Positions 11,786-24,186 of a stretch of 64,000 nt of DNA are shown one piece after another. Location of the stretch: NCBI RefSeq assembly GCF_016808335.1, contig NC_053141.1, positions 3,547,326-3,611,325 on the forward strand. The letters run 5' to 3'. The notes beneath the pieces were generated by a model. The model saw only the letters and a list, made by a program, of their open reading frames with translations. It had not been told where the DNA came from and searched no databases. A program made the position numbers and the translations under genes. This stretch comes from Panicum virgatum (taxonomy: Eukaryota; Streptophyta; Magnoliopsida; Poales; Poaceae). Numbering within the stretch: the stretch's first letter is position 1; every line of letters begins with the position of its first letter.

Positions 11786-12996
11786 GGGGAAAAATGAAGT
11801 TTGCTTGCTAGTAGTAGAGGTAGGCACAAATGAAAGTAACCGCCTAACTGGAGCCTAACCTGATGTCCCCGCCGAAGATGGATGCCTTTCTTGCTGGGAT
11901 TCAGCCTACGGAGAGCCCTGCAGGGATGGGGATGGGAAGTGGAGGAGTTAGGGTTCGGGAGAGATGCGTTTGGAAGGGATTTACTTGAAGGCTAGAGGAA
12001 GTGGAACGGTTTGGTCGTCTCGATCATGCGGATGAACGAGCTGGAGTAGGCCAGCCTTGGCCTTTCCATTTATAAGGCACGGCCCGTTTCTCTTCTTCAG
12101 ATAGACAGTGCAAGGATAATCTCGCGTGTGGGCCAGAGTATTGGAAGCGGAAAGAGGCCTAGCACTAGCATGCCCCACAGCCCGGCCCTTGGGTGGTCGG
12201 AGAAGGAATTTCTAGAAATCCTATACATCTTCTTGAAGATATTTTTTCTTCCCCACCTTCTAGTATTTGAGATTTGTGCTAAACATTACATCTGTTGGAT
12301 CGTCTCCCCAAAACTCCAGCCCAACCCCTCCTCTACCTCCGCCATTCACGCTGCCACCGTGGGTGGCTACGCATCGCCTTTGTGACCTCTCCACGGCACC
12401 AGCGGCCCTGCGCGCCTGCCCCGCCGGCCTCGTCGCACGCCACACCCACTCGGAGTGCGAGCTACGGGAGGGGGGAGCGGCCACCGGCGAGGGTTGGGAG
12501 GTGCGGGAGAGGCCGCCGGTGAGGCCGGCGATGGTCGGGGTATGTGGTCAAGGTGGCGAAGCTTAGGGTTCCTGGGTTGCTGGGGCTTCAAATGACCGAC
12601 GGCTCTAGAGGAGAGTCGGAGGCGGCGGCGGCTTGGAAGCGGTGGTGGTTCGGCCAGGGTAGGATCCCCGGTGAGCGGTGGCGAGAAGAAGGGAGGGGGT
12701 CGAAGGAGGCAGTTGGTGGTGGACGAGCGACACAACAGTGGGCGGGGGGTGGGCAGCATGGCGGCGATATCCGCCGGCCAGAGCAGAGGACGAGTGGCGG
12801 GGGTGGAGGATGGCCGGAGAGTTAGAAGATGATAAGGGAAGACGAAGATGGGTCTAGGTGGTCCATGCGATGGATGGCTTATCCATCTTCCGGAATATAG
12901 ATAGAAGCCTCGGGAATTTCATTCCAGGACCAGGAAGAAGAAGCTCGAGTGCTTTTTTTTTTAAAAAAAACGAACCAGGCAAGAGACCTAATGATT
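11786..12996. other. unassigned GC-rich stretch
   Basis: From about 12290 to 12830 the sequence is very GC-rich, with open frames on both strands that are Pro/Arg/Gly-rich and contradict each other. I see no domain, no convincing splice set and no clear element ends. It could be a decayed 5' gene end or transposon interior. Confidence 0.3.
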
Positions 12997-13005
12997 GTAT
13001 TACAA

Positions 13006-13045
13006 ACTAGGTTCATGCACGTGCATTGCTATGGGTAGCAAAAAA
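13006..13045 (-). mobile_element. possible Helitron 3' end
   Basis: On the minus strand the sequence reads AGCAATGCACGTGCATGAAC then CTAGT. A short palindrome (ATGCACGTGCAT) followed a few bases later by CTAG-T is the form of a Helitron 3' terminus, and grass Helitrons often carry this GCAATGCACG-type end. The hairpin has almost no loop and I could not find a matching 5' TC end, so this is weak. Confidence 0.3.
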
Positions 13046-14461
13046 ATTCAGTGCATTACACGAACATGAGCGATATGGTGTTGATTTTTATTTTTATTTT
13101 TTTTGCGGGTAACGATATGGTGTTGATATAACAGGCAACATGAGCTCAAACATCTAGAATCACCTAAGTGCATATCTGCTTTTTTTTGGACACGCCATAT
13201 ATATTAGCCATACATGTTTCTATATAAAAATCACAAGTCCTTAATTTTGTCTACTCAAGGAAAACCGTAAAAGGAATCCTAGTTAAATTTATTTCTTAAC
13301 ATATTTAGCCCCACAAAATTTGACCTCTGTTATTTGCTTGCTGATGAAAAAAAAACATGGTCAACAATAGATTAATGCTGCCCAAAAAATTACCGTGAAG
13401 AATGAAACTTCTTAGTCATTCAGCATGACAAGAAACAATATACAGCTCCGCCAGTCCTCGTGGGGTACTGTACTAAACCTGAACGACGTGGGAAAGCATA
13501 TAAACATTATGCAGTTTTCACCTATTATTAGAATCTATTAGGTGTCACATTAGAATCAAGCCATCATGCGTCAATTAACAGGATCACATCATAATCAAGC
13601 CGTCATCCATCAAATTGTAGAAAGCGCACAAGATATTTAATCAGGCAATGAAGTTACCTGGAAGCTTCCATCATCAATGTATTGAACCATCCTGTATTTG
13701 GAACAATGGAATAAGTATGTCATATGGGTTCACTCTTTCCAAATTCTGCCTCCCGGCTGAAGAACAATGGAATATATCATGTTTACGGTACTGCTACTTC
13801 AATCCCTTAGTGTCCAATCATCTACAACCAAGAAGCTACTATAAGAAAATTCTAGTTATAAGGTTCAGGTGGTCAGAAAATTATTCAGCTCAGAAATCAT
13901 CAACGCAGTGCTTTATGACAAGGTAAGTAGAAAATAAGAATGTAAAATTGACCTGATTTATTTTTGAATATGGATCGATGATGTAAAATTGTTTTATATA
14001 TATTTTTTGTTGCTGATGTATTTTGACAGTGGCAGGTTCATGGTATTTTGACAAGAATAATAACATGCCAGATGCATGAAATAATTCTTCAGTTGACCTT
14101 GATGGTCTTTTATTAGCCCTTGGAATTTGTATATAAAATGTAAAAGTGGTATATAAGGAAGGCTGACCCACTGCTTATGGCTGGCATTGTTATTATTAAA
14201 TGCGGGCTCTTTGGAGTGAGAAATATACATGATTATATATCAAGGATCAGACCAAAGTAACCTGATATCTCGAAATGTTAACCAAACAAATTCCTTGATC
14301 TACTTGAAAGTGGTTTAGCCAACAGATAGCTACAACTTATAGCAATAAAAAGACATAATAAGAACTCCAGTGGATGTAAGGTTGAGACTACATTAAAACA
14401 AGTAATTCAGAACTGAGGTAATGCAAATCCAATATCATTGAGTTAACAATGAAGCCCACAG
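13046..14461. other. AT-rich intergenic DNA
   Basis: Small open frames (for example 13648-13926) have no recognisable domain. No repeats with definable ends were found up to the solo LTR at 14467. Confidence 0.4.
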
Positions 14462-14466
14462 TTTCC

Positions 14467-17400
14467 TGAGGGACCGAAAAGGCGACCAGAGGGGGGTGAA
14501 TGGGAGCCGATTAAAAATTATCGCAATCGGAAGCTCGGCTTAAGATCCCAAGTGCGCACCCAATCCTAGAGTCCTAGGTGAAGTGCAGAGTAGCTATAAA
14601 GGAACTACACTAACACAAAACAACCCTAGGAACAAACGAGAACAATCGTGGAAGCAAACACGAAGAATAGCACAAAAATCGGCTCGGTATATGAACACCG
14701 ATTAAACCGACGTGTGAAGAAAGCCTTCACCGGTTCAACCGACGTCACAGAGCCGGCAGCAAAGAAGAACGAGCACCGGTTGATCCGACTGAAAGTGATC
14801 GGGTGCTCTAGCCTAAGAGGGGGAGGGGGTGAATTAGGCACTAATAAAAACTTAGACCTATGGCTCCAACTAGTTTGCACAAAACTAAAACTAAAACATG
14901 CTATCTAGATGTGCAACTAGGTTGTTCTAGTGTGAAACCCCTATCCCAAAAGAGTTTACCAACCTATAGCCTTTCCTATCAAGAAACTATTCTATGAAAG
15001 TAAAGGCACACAAATTGCTAGTATGAAATGCGGAAGCTTAAAGAGCGGGATAGGAGATAGCAAACTCTTGACGCGGGTGTTTATCCCGTGGTTCGGTTAG
15101 CCACAAAGGCACACCTACATCCACGTTGTTGTAGCACTCACTAAGAGTATTGCTACTCGGCCACCAAGTCTCTTCCGTGAACACAATCACGGTCACCTTG
15201 TCCCCGGGTTCCACTAAGGAGCTTCTCCACAAAGGATGGGGGTCTCCACGTCCCCCGCACAAAGATGTCGTCGCCGCTCCACACCAAGTCGGAGGGTCGA
15301 TGACGTTGCCGGCGAGCTTCACGCTCCAAGGTGCCGGCGCACCAAGCTCTTGTTTTGGTTCACTAGAGAACCACAGCACAAAGGTTTCAAGCCTTGCAAT
15401 CTCACTCTCTAAGAGCTAATCCTTTACACAACACTCTCAAAGTGTGCTAAGGGCTAAGGATATGATCTTGTTGCTTTTGTATGGCTTGGAGATGTTCCAA
15501 GTGTGTGGGATGTCTAGCAACTCCAGCAATCTTCAAATGGCCGGGGTGAGGCGTATATATAGGCCACCAAGTCTTGTAGCCATTGCTCCAACGGTTAGCT
15601 GAAAATCTGCGTATCACCGGAAGAACCGATGCCTCTGGCAGGGGTAGCGTCGGTTCTTCCGGTCACTCTAAGACACGAAATAGCCGTTGAGCTTCTGACT
15701 GCTGACACAGTGACCACCGGTTGAACCGATGCATTATACCGATGCATCACCGGTTCATCCGGTGCTTAAGAATCTTCTCCTGGGCGCTGACGTCATTACA
15801 CCGATGGTATGCACCGATGCCTCACCGGTTCAACCGGTGCTGAAGACTTGTCTCTTGCGCGACTTGCATCGTCTCTGGAACATAGGACGCCTAATGCACC
15901 GATGCCCTTTTTTGACCCGTCGGTTCAACCGGTGCCTATCTTCTCTTTCTCTTTGTCATCACTTGAACCTAAAAGACTGAGAATGATCATCTTAACGATC
16001 ATATTAGTCCAAGTGTTGTGTTGTCATTCAATCACCAAAATCACTCGAAATGGCATAAATGGTGCCATGTTCGTTACACCGACGTAGAGATTAACAAAGC
16101 GTCGGTTCAACCGGTGATAATACACCGGATGATCCGACAAAATCACACTCCAACGTCGGTGCAGTTGTCCAGAGCGGCCTCAAAATGATTTTCTAAGCAC
16201 CGGTTGAACCGACGAAAACAAGTCCAAAGCGCCGGTGCAGTTGTCCAGAGAGACAGTAAAAGCAACAACACCGAACACCGGTTTAACCGACGCTGCGAAA
16301 ATACTATACGCCGGTGCAACGGGCCAAACAGCACCCACTCGGTCTCTGCTGAAGCTTCACCGGTTGAACCGATGCATGTGGAACTAATGCACCGGTGCAA
16401 CCAAGCAGAAAGGCCAAAAACCCTAAAAACCGAAACTTCTACTCACCGGTTGATCCGACGATCTTGATCTCAAGCGTCGGTTCAACCGGCGATAACGAAA
16501 AACCCAGCCCGAGCAGAACTGGTGTTTAACAGCCCGTGTCATTTTGAAAACTCGACAATTGGAGGATCAAACCAAGTCCAAAGGAGCTCAAATTTTGCAG
16601 GCACGATCACAAAGACCTTGTGAACATACCCATCAAAGGAATCGACAAATCACTCCATGGTTTGGGAGAAATCGAGGAATTCCCGAGCAAGAATGGGGTT
16701 TTCTCTAGAACTCAAAAACTTCGAATTAAAGGGACTCGTGATTCCGCGGATTTTAGTACTAGGCTAGATGGATTAGAATCACTTCAAAGAGTCACGTGAT
16801 CATCAAGAAACAACCACTCATCTCGTGCTCAAGAATTGACAAAGGAAAATCGAATTCGTCACAAACTAAGCACAAGACGTACGAGATGGAAACGAAATCA
16901 AAACCCCGGAGGGCACAAGGAGGGAAGGGCCTCCTTTCCCATTCAATCTCAATACAAAGTCTCAAAAATCCATACCTTGAATCCTACTCCTAGAGAAGGA
17001 AGGGAGGAAGAACAGAGAGAAGGGAGACACCAGGGGAGGGGGCGGCTCGTCTGGGCGCCAGGGAAAGAGAGAGAGAGAGGAGAGGGGGTGAGGGGGTATT
17101 TATGGTGCCCACGCAGGGGTCCAAAATACCCTTAGAATTAAACTAGAGACTAAAACGCCCGTAGAGGCTAAACCGGAAATATCTACATGATCTCATCCGA
17201 CGGCCGAGGTTCTTTCTTCGAAACAAAGTCTTCTCCGCGATGCCGCCACGTAGATAAAGATCCGGTCCGCGGTTTTGAAGGATCCGCGAAACCCGGGTAG
17301 GTGGCCGGTTTTGAGAAAACCGCCAAAACTCCACGCACGGGAAGATTCCCGCCTCCACGCCGTGGCCCAGGACGCCGTTCCCGCCTCGGCCTCCTGACGG

Positions 17401-17814
17401 CCCTAGACGCCACCCGACGCCCGTTACCTCCTCGCTCGCAGCGAGGCCCTAGACGCCGTCGACGCCCGTTCCTCCGCCAGTCCCGAGACCGACGCCCGTG
17501 CCTCTATGACTTGGTGTCTTCAACCGCCGCCCGTCAGCTTGGTTTTGTGGCGCAAACCAAGAAACCCGCCATCCACCGGTGCTTGCGCCCTCGATCCCGG
17601 AGTGGACGCCATAGCTGCCGCCCGGCCCGAGCTCCGGTCCCGGCTGCCCTTCACCGCCGTCCACCGCACGGTCCATCGGCCACAGCACCTCCACGGCAGC
17701 TCTCCGTCGACACTCGACGCCCGTGTACCTGCAAGCAAAGACCAAGCACACGATCACACCGCACGGTTGACAATTCACTCATCATAGCTAGGAGAAGGTA
17801 CTCAACATTCCTCA
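14467..17814. mobile_element. solo LTR, family 1 copy 1, itself interrupted
   Basis: The LTR starts TGAGGGACCG and ends CATTCCTCA, giving TG...CA with a short inverted terminus (TGAGG/CCTCA). TTTCC is duplicated on both sides (14462-14466 and 17815-17819). No internal retroelement region exists, so it is a solo LTR of about 2.05 kb after removing the nested solo LTR at 14790-16078. The interior carries many copies of CACCGGTTGAACCGACG and relatives. A second copy at 51755-53675 aligns along its whole length. Open frames in the GC-rich 3' half (17300-17830) are part of this LTR. Confidence 0.85.
14790..16078. mobile_element. nested solo LTR, family 2, TSD CCGAC
   Basis: The LTR starts TGAAAGTGATCGGGTGCTCT and ends TTCGTTACA. 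CCGAC precedes it (14785-14789) and follows it (16079-16083). Removing it restores the sequence seen in the intact sister LTR at 52069-52130, which is an internal empty-site proof. The opening GTGCTCTAGCCTAAGAGGGG is typical of Ty1/copia LTRs in grasses. A TATA box (GCGTATATATAGG, near 15550) suggests the LTR promoter. It also contains CACCGGTTCAACCGGTG-type motifs. Confidence 0.88.
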
Positions 17815-17819
17815 TTTCC

Positions 17820-19160
17820 CAACAGTAGACGGAGCTGCATGCTGCTAAGCTAAATTTATTTTGCAAACCAAGGTTGTTCTCATTTATGAAACTAACTTGA
17901 ATACTTGACCAGTGAAATTAGAAACTCAAGGCATGTTGTGAATGATTCGACTACTGTAAAGAAGGTGAAGAGACATATCACAATGTATCTGAAAAGATCG
18001 ACATGGGACAAGAAAAAGGTCAATTGAAACCTGGTTATGCCAGCACAGATAAAACTGAGATCATTGTCCCTTTAAAGAATCGGAATCTGCCTTGGTTTTG
18101 ATTTGATTCCATATGCACGTAGGACGTAGATATGTGTTGACTGCAGGAAGGACCAGAGTGACGCAAGGTCTGAACATGCGACTGGTGTGGTGTGATGCAA
18201 AGTACAATCATGGCTCTGATCAACAGCAGGGAAAAATGAGAGGACGCACACAAAAAAAAAAAAATCACCTGCGGATGGCGCCCTCGACGGATCAGCGGCA
18301 GAAAAGGAGGGCATCAGCTTCGCATCCCATCCCACGACATCAACAAGGAGATCAGATCGGCATTTTCTCCGGGGCTTTCTCCGGAAGCCCCGGAGAAAGT
18401 GCGGGTGGGAGAGGGATTCGCATCCGGGAGGACGGCGTTTCTTTCTCAGAGCAAGCGCCGGAGGAGAGCAGGCCGGCCTTTCCACTTCGAAGGCCCGGCC
18501 CAGTACACTTCGAAGGCCCATCCCATTATAGATGGCTTTGTACTGGCCCATATTAATTCAGCGATGCGTCAATGTCACTGACGATCGATCGAGATCGTTG
18601 ACCCGCGTGCTCGCCGGCCGGGCGCCCGGGCGGCGCGAAGCCAACGACGACGACCCACTATGCGTTCTAGTAGTAATCTGCAGCTAGCCACACCATGCGC
18701 GCATGTTCTCGCAGGCTATCTGCAGCTAGCCACAAACAGAATACGCAGCCTTTACTTGTTTCCGCCAGCAACTAAGAATAATAGACAGAAACATTAACAT
18801 CTCAAAACAAGCAGGTAGTAGAATAGAGTAATAGAAGTTCACTCTGTTCCGGCCTGGCCGGGTGACAAGAGGATCGATGATGAAGCCACGGCACTCACTC
18901 TGTTCGATTGGTAAAAAGCTGAATCATTGACTTTGCCTGCCTAAGAATCCATGCACCATTCTGTCGTTCACGTTGAACACTGATTTATATTTGCCATTAG
19001 AGACGCATCTAATAAGATCCCCTATATTTCTCAACCAACTGATGCCAAGACAGACCCAGGGACCACTCTTGATATAAGATCTCAAACATTAACAGTTTAA
19101 CATGCATGCTACAATGGAAGTTTTACCGATGACACGCTACTGGAAAAAAACAAGTAGACT
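17820..19160. other. unassigned DNA with a promoter-like patch
   Basis: Around 18480-18555 there are three GGCCC(A/G) blocks (GAAGGCCCGGCCCAG, AAGGCCCATCCC, CTGGCCCATATT), the site-II type motif of plant promoters. They lie upstream, in minus orientation, of a short open exon-like piece at about 18250-18300 ending GCCATCCGCAG then GTGATT. No downstream exon or domain could be recognised, so any gene here is broken or unknown. Confidence 0.3.
18364..18398. repeat. perfect 14-bp inverted repeat (hairpin)
   Basis: TTTCTCCGGGGCTT and AAGCCCCGGAGAAA flank a 7-base loop (TCTCCGG). The stem is perfect and GC-rich. It sits next to the promoter-like patch; its role is unknown. Confidence 0.75.
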
Positions 19161-19178
19161 GCAGCAATACAATGATAG

Positions 19179-19290
19179 TTTACTAATAACACACCACTAC
19201 TGGCATGTTTAGAAACAATACTGCAGCAAAAGCGTTTACTAATAACACACCACTACTTGCATGTATAGAAACAATACTGCAGCAAAAGCA
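19179..19290 (-). repeat. two-copy 56-bp tandem repeat
   Basis: TTACTAATAACACACCACTA...ACAATACTGCAGCAAAAGC occurs twice with a 56-bp period. It lies just beyond the stop codon of the polyubiquitin-like gene, so it would fall in the 3' UTR. Confidence 0.7.
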
Positions 19291-19306
19291 TACTCGCATG
19301 CCCGTC

Positions 19307-22300
19307 TCAACAACCACATTGGCAGAGCAAGACATGGATGGTAGAGTCATTCCGGATGTTATAGTCCCCCAGGGTGCGTCCGTCCTCCAGCAGCTTGCCG
19401 GCAAACATGATGCGTTGTTGTATGGGGCGAGTGCCGTCCTTCTCATAGATCTTCAACTTGACAATGCCGATAGTATCTGAGCTTTCAACCTCGAGAGGTA
19501 TCCTCTCTCTATCTAATGTCAACGCCGAGATTCGCATAGTACCTCTTGGTAATGGATGGAGGACAAGGAGAAGGGTGGACTCCTTGCAAATGTTGTGGTC
19601 CGCCAATGTGCTGTTGTCCTCCAGCTCATTGTTGGCAAAGATGAGACACTGCTGACCCTTGGGCAATCCCTCGAAATCTTCAATCTTGGTCTTCACTTCA
19701 TCAATAGTATCTAAGCTGTCAACCTCAAGAGTGATGGTCCTACCTACTTTCATCTTTGTGAGAACCGCACAATTTACACTCGGTTTAACTGAAAATTATT
19801 AATTAATCCATTAAGATGAGGGTTAACACGTGTCTGTCTCACGACACGCCACGTGTTAATCCACATCTTAGAGGCACTTAATCAATACAATTCACTTAAA
19901 ACGACCACAAATCCGGTAGTCCCGGTACGTGTTTGCCACATACCCAGAATTAAGCACACGTACCGTTATATAAGCACGTACATTACCAATGATCCACAAA
20001 GAGCAGTTTTACACACTTAATATTACAAGTTCGATATAGGTGGGTTTAATCTTTCTTTACAAGCCTTGGGCTCACGAACGACATATTAAACAGGAACATT
20101 AAGTTTATTGAATTTACATGCTCTCACGGAGTTCGATTACGATAAAGACATACTAAGATAATGATGCCTTGCTCAGGGACATCATTATAGCCACAACGAC
20201 ATACTCCTCCCCCGCACTTGGATCAGCGGGGTAGAAGTGGCCGAACACCACTTCCGGCTCACCTGCAACTAGATTTAGAAAGCAACCTGAGTACAAATGT
20301 ACTCGCAAGTCTTACGCCATTAAATAAGCAAGGATTATGCAAAGGCTAAAATGAAAGCTTTAGGTTTAAGTAATTATTGCATAGCAAGAGCTCTCTAATC
20401 TATCACCTAGCAGGATTAATTATTCTTGCCCAAACCCCCAAAAGTTTTAGTTGATTAAGAGCATAATATATGAATGATCTCAAAGGTGGCAAGAACCACT
20501 CCAACATAACCGAAACTCTCTACGAGGAATTCGACGAACCAAGAGCTTGCTCATAACCGAGAGCACGGCAATTCGAATTGATTAAAATCTTGCAAGGGTG
20601 TACTACTTTACCCACACGACACAAGGACCATGCAGCTCACCCAACCGGCAAAGTTGGATAAGGGGGTACTCGTGTCAACCGTTTCCAACGAGGCTCAACC
20701 GTTGAGGGTACGCCCAGCTTGCGCGGAGAGTAACCTAGGTCCACCGGGGACACCCCTAAGCCTCTCTACATAGCCCCTTGGCCACGCATCTGGGACCGGG
20801 CCTCAACGATCACGTCAAAGAATGTAATTGGCTCATCCGTACCATTATTTGGATATGTGGTAGCACGGAAAGGTGCTCAAAGTCGATGGCATCCACGGAC
20901 GGTCCTTAAACGATTCAAGCGGACTATGCCCAAGTGACTTCTTCTCTAGGCCCTACCATTCCGCTCGAATCTCGATACTACCACTCCAACATTATCCCAA
21001 CGAACCAGTGCAATCAAGGATTATCGGTAATTGTGATACTTCAAGACATTCCTTCTTAGCAAGCGATATGAGTATTCTAAGCTGGGCTAAGCATCTAGTC
21101 AAGTTAAGTAATTAACTAACTAACAAGTGGCAAGGACATGGATAACAATTCAAGAAAGATAATGCAGGAAACTAGGTACAAGAATGCAATACATACATAC
21201 TATATAACCAAACAGTATCCGGTGAGATATCTAAATAACTCAGATTCAATAGGAGCAAGGGATCATGCTTAGCTACTTGCCTCGGTTAACTTCGGGCTCA
21301 ACCGCGAACTGGACTCCGGGTTCAGGCCCAACGGACTCGGCGGGCTCCACGGGTTCGACCTCCGACGGTTCGGTCACTATAATGCATGAATGCGATGCAA
21401 GAATTAAGAAATGAGCTTATACAGCAAGCATAAATCATGTAACAAATTGAGCAAGTATATAACATTACAAAGAACTCATGAAAATTAGTTTTGCAGCAAA
21501 AGCATTTTCCTACAATTAATCATAAATATGTCAACTTTCAGCTACTCTAAACAAGATAAATCATAAAAGGCATGAAAATTTGACTAAACAAATCCAAGAA
21601 AATTATCATAGATACTAGATATAAGTAAAAAGCTAACAAAATAGGTTTCATCATTTTATCACTTCCCAGAAAAAAGTTCTACATTGAACCATTTTCAAAA
21701 AGAACATACAAAACCACACCAAAACTTTAACAAACAGCAAGGAAACCTATGAGAAGGTTGCACCACTAGAAACTACACTTCACAAGGAGTCTAGAAAAAT
21801 TTGGTTTGACATTTTCAAAATAATATAAAAATAAATAATCATTAAACTCACTTTTGCAAGATAAAACTATAGGTAAATCTACAGAAAGGTAACATAAAAA
21901 ATAATATTTTTCCGAAGTAGACCTGAGTGATACGAACCCAACAAAATAAGTTTCATATTTTTCTGAGGTATATAGAATTTTCTATACATTTTGAAAGATT
22001 GCTGCTTAAAGAAAACTCGTCGAAAATGCTAGATCCACACAACAGCTAGCCAGCCCTGAGGCTGACAGGCGGGGCCCATGGGCCAGCGGCCCCTAGCCCG
22101 AGTCAAGGCCAACCAGGGGCCTTGACCCGTGGCGGGGGCGCGGCTAGGGCGCGCCGTGGGCGCGGCCACGGCGGCGGCGGCGGCGCGAGGCGGCGCGGCG
22201 AGGCGAGGCCGGAGCGGGGCAGGGAAGGTACGCACGGGGTGGAGGGGAGGGCGGCGAACCTCACCAGCGGCTTGGACGGTGGGGAATGGCGATGAGGGGG

Positions 22301-23346
22301 CGGCGCAACGGCGAACGGCGGCGACTGGCGGAGGCACTCACCGGCGGCCCAGGAGGGAGGGGGAGGAGGCTGGGTGAGGGCTAGGTGGCACGTGCGCTAG
22401 ATTGGGGAGGACCTCACCGGCGGCGGTAAATCGCGGCAGCGACGGAGCTCAGACCGTGGCGGCCATGGTGGATTTGGGGCTAGGGTTTGGAGGGGAAAGG
22501 GCCGGTCGGGCACGGATAAGGAGAGGGCAAAGGGGGGAGGGCGGTCTCGGCACGGATAAGGATGCACACAGAGCGAGGATCATTGGCGCGTGGCACGAGG
22601 TTGGCCGGCGGTGGTGGCGACGCGTGTGGCGCCGAGAAGAGCAGGGGGAAGGAGAAGGGGATGTTGACGGGTGGGCCCAGGCGAGGAAAATAAGCAGTTC
22701 AAGTTTGAAATTCGAAACGAAGGTATTTCCGGGCTCAAAAATTCACCAAATGTTTACTGGAGATAGATAAAATCACCAAGAACACAATGCAATAAGAATC
22801 ACTCGAAAAGCTTTTGTAATTTGGTCGCAGCAAAAAGAACAAAGGGGCTGCTTTTGAAATTTCCTAGAATTTTGTGGCTCTGTTCAAAAGTCATAAAATC
22901 CTGAAAAAATATTTTTAAATCAATATTTGAAATCTAGTATTTAAATAAAATTTTTGGAGGCCAAGTTGCATAACAAAATTTGAACTTTCTTAACAAGCAC
23001 ACATTCAAACATACACAAAATTGAATTCAAAACAAAGCACACATGCACATGATGCTCCTTTATTCCTTAATGATGCTCATGATGATGTGGTTAACATGTT
23101 AATCATGTTTAAAAAATTTCGAGTCGTGACAATCTTTACATAGATCTGCATCTTTTCTTGGAGGTCAATTGTGGATTGATGCTCGATGCCGTACTCAGCC
23201 AATGTAATGTTGTCCTCTAGCTGCACTCCATCAAAGACAAGGTGGTGTTGTTCCAGAATCTTTGCCTTAATAGTATTCAGGGTATCTGATGGCCGGACCT
23301 TGAGGCATATTGTCCTGCCGGTGGGGCTCCTCACATAGATCAGCAT
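19307..23346 (-). pseudogene. polyubiquitin-like gene (three ubiquitin-fold units) split by a solo LTR
   Basis: The coding parts are 23346-23132 and 19751-19307. Joined across the 3375-bp insert and one copy of its 5-bp duplication they make 660 nt, exactly 220 codons. Unit 1 starts MLIYVRSPTGRTICLKV and lacks about eight residues in the middle. Unit 2 starts MQIYVK and resumes after the insert with [20 protein letters not shown]. Unit 3 starts [17 protein letters not shown]. Spacing and hydrophobic pattern follow ubiquitin. The diglycine processing sites are missing: unit 1 ends LQEK, unit 2 ends PLPRGT and unit 3 ends QCGC, so separate conjugatable ubiquitins are unlikely. A non-coding first exon appears to end at 24186 with donor CAAG|GTACGC, and the coding exon follows acceptor CATTCAG at 23348. 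The insertion disrupts the frame unless spliced out. Confidence 0.8.
19757..23131 (-). mobile_element. 3375-bp solo LTR inside the polyubiquitin-like gene
   Basis: On the plus strand it starts TGTGAGAACCGCAC and ends GAGTCGTGACA; on the minus strand this is TGTCACGACTC...TTCTCACA. ATCTT is duplicated exactly (19752-19756 and 23132-23136). No retroelement proteins are present. The size and the TGTCACGAC start suggest the long-LTR chromovirus group (Tekay/Del-like), which is an inference. The GC-rich block at 22030-22700 with open frames on both strands lies within this LTR and is not a gene. Confidence 0.9.
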
Positions 23347-24186
23347 CCTGAATGACCACACCAGACAACACCAATCTGTTAGACAAAAATGCTTTATTGA
23401 TCCAGGTTTATTCAGGCTATACAATAATACACTTACACAAAAGACACCTACAATTCCATCAGTTAGTAGAAGCAAGAACCTGTTATATATCATCAATAAA
23501 ACAGTAGAAGCGAGGAACAGAAATCTACTGCATTGATACACATTGTTTAGACATATATAACAAGGTGTCGCACTAAGCCTAGTCCTGAGCAATCATTAAA
23601 AAAAAACTATCATGGTCGTTCATCACTCAGTTCTGTACATTGACGAGATAATTAATTTGAACAGTATGCAGTTTTCATTTTTCGGAATACTTTCTACTAG
23701 AACATATGTACAGATGAATCGACGACAGGCGAATGCCAAACCAGCGAAGAAGACGCTCAGTGTTACAGAAGCTAGCGCACACTTGAGGGTTGCTTCAACA
23801 ATGCATCGATCTAGTCGAAAAACAGGATCTACGCTGGCATCTAAAATTGGCAGCAGATGCTTTATTTAGTATTGCTTTCGTTTAGGCTATATAATTATAT
23901 ATATATCTCTATTCATTAACTCAGGGCAGAAAATAAACCATCTGGCTAGTTATCGCGGCAGGGATACAGATCAAGAACTCCTATCCAAATCTAATTAATA
24001 CCGCGCCCCCATCGCTCTCTAGATGAACAGAAAGAATGACGATGGACTAGTAGAACCCTAAGATCCAAGAGATCATACGAGATGAGCCACAAATTAAATT
24101 AAATTAAATTCACCGCGAATATGGATGCGGCCGCTGGTGGTAGATCGATCGAGACAGGCAAGAACTAAACAGCTCGCTCGCGTACC

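Noticed and set aside
12367..12759. 130-codon Pro/Arg-rich open frame on the minus strand as a gene
   Set aside because: The region is GC-rich and has open frames on both strands by composition; there is no domain, splice context or conserved motif.
17301..17828. 175-codon open frame as a gene
   Set aside because: It lies within the family-1 solo LTR, and the equivalent frame in the second copy (53172-53657) is different and shifted, so it is not under coding constraint.
22029..22770. open frames in the GC-rich block as genes
   Set aside because: The block is inside the 3375-bp solo LTR that splits the polyubiquitin-like gene; frames on both strands are low-complexity.
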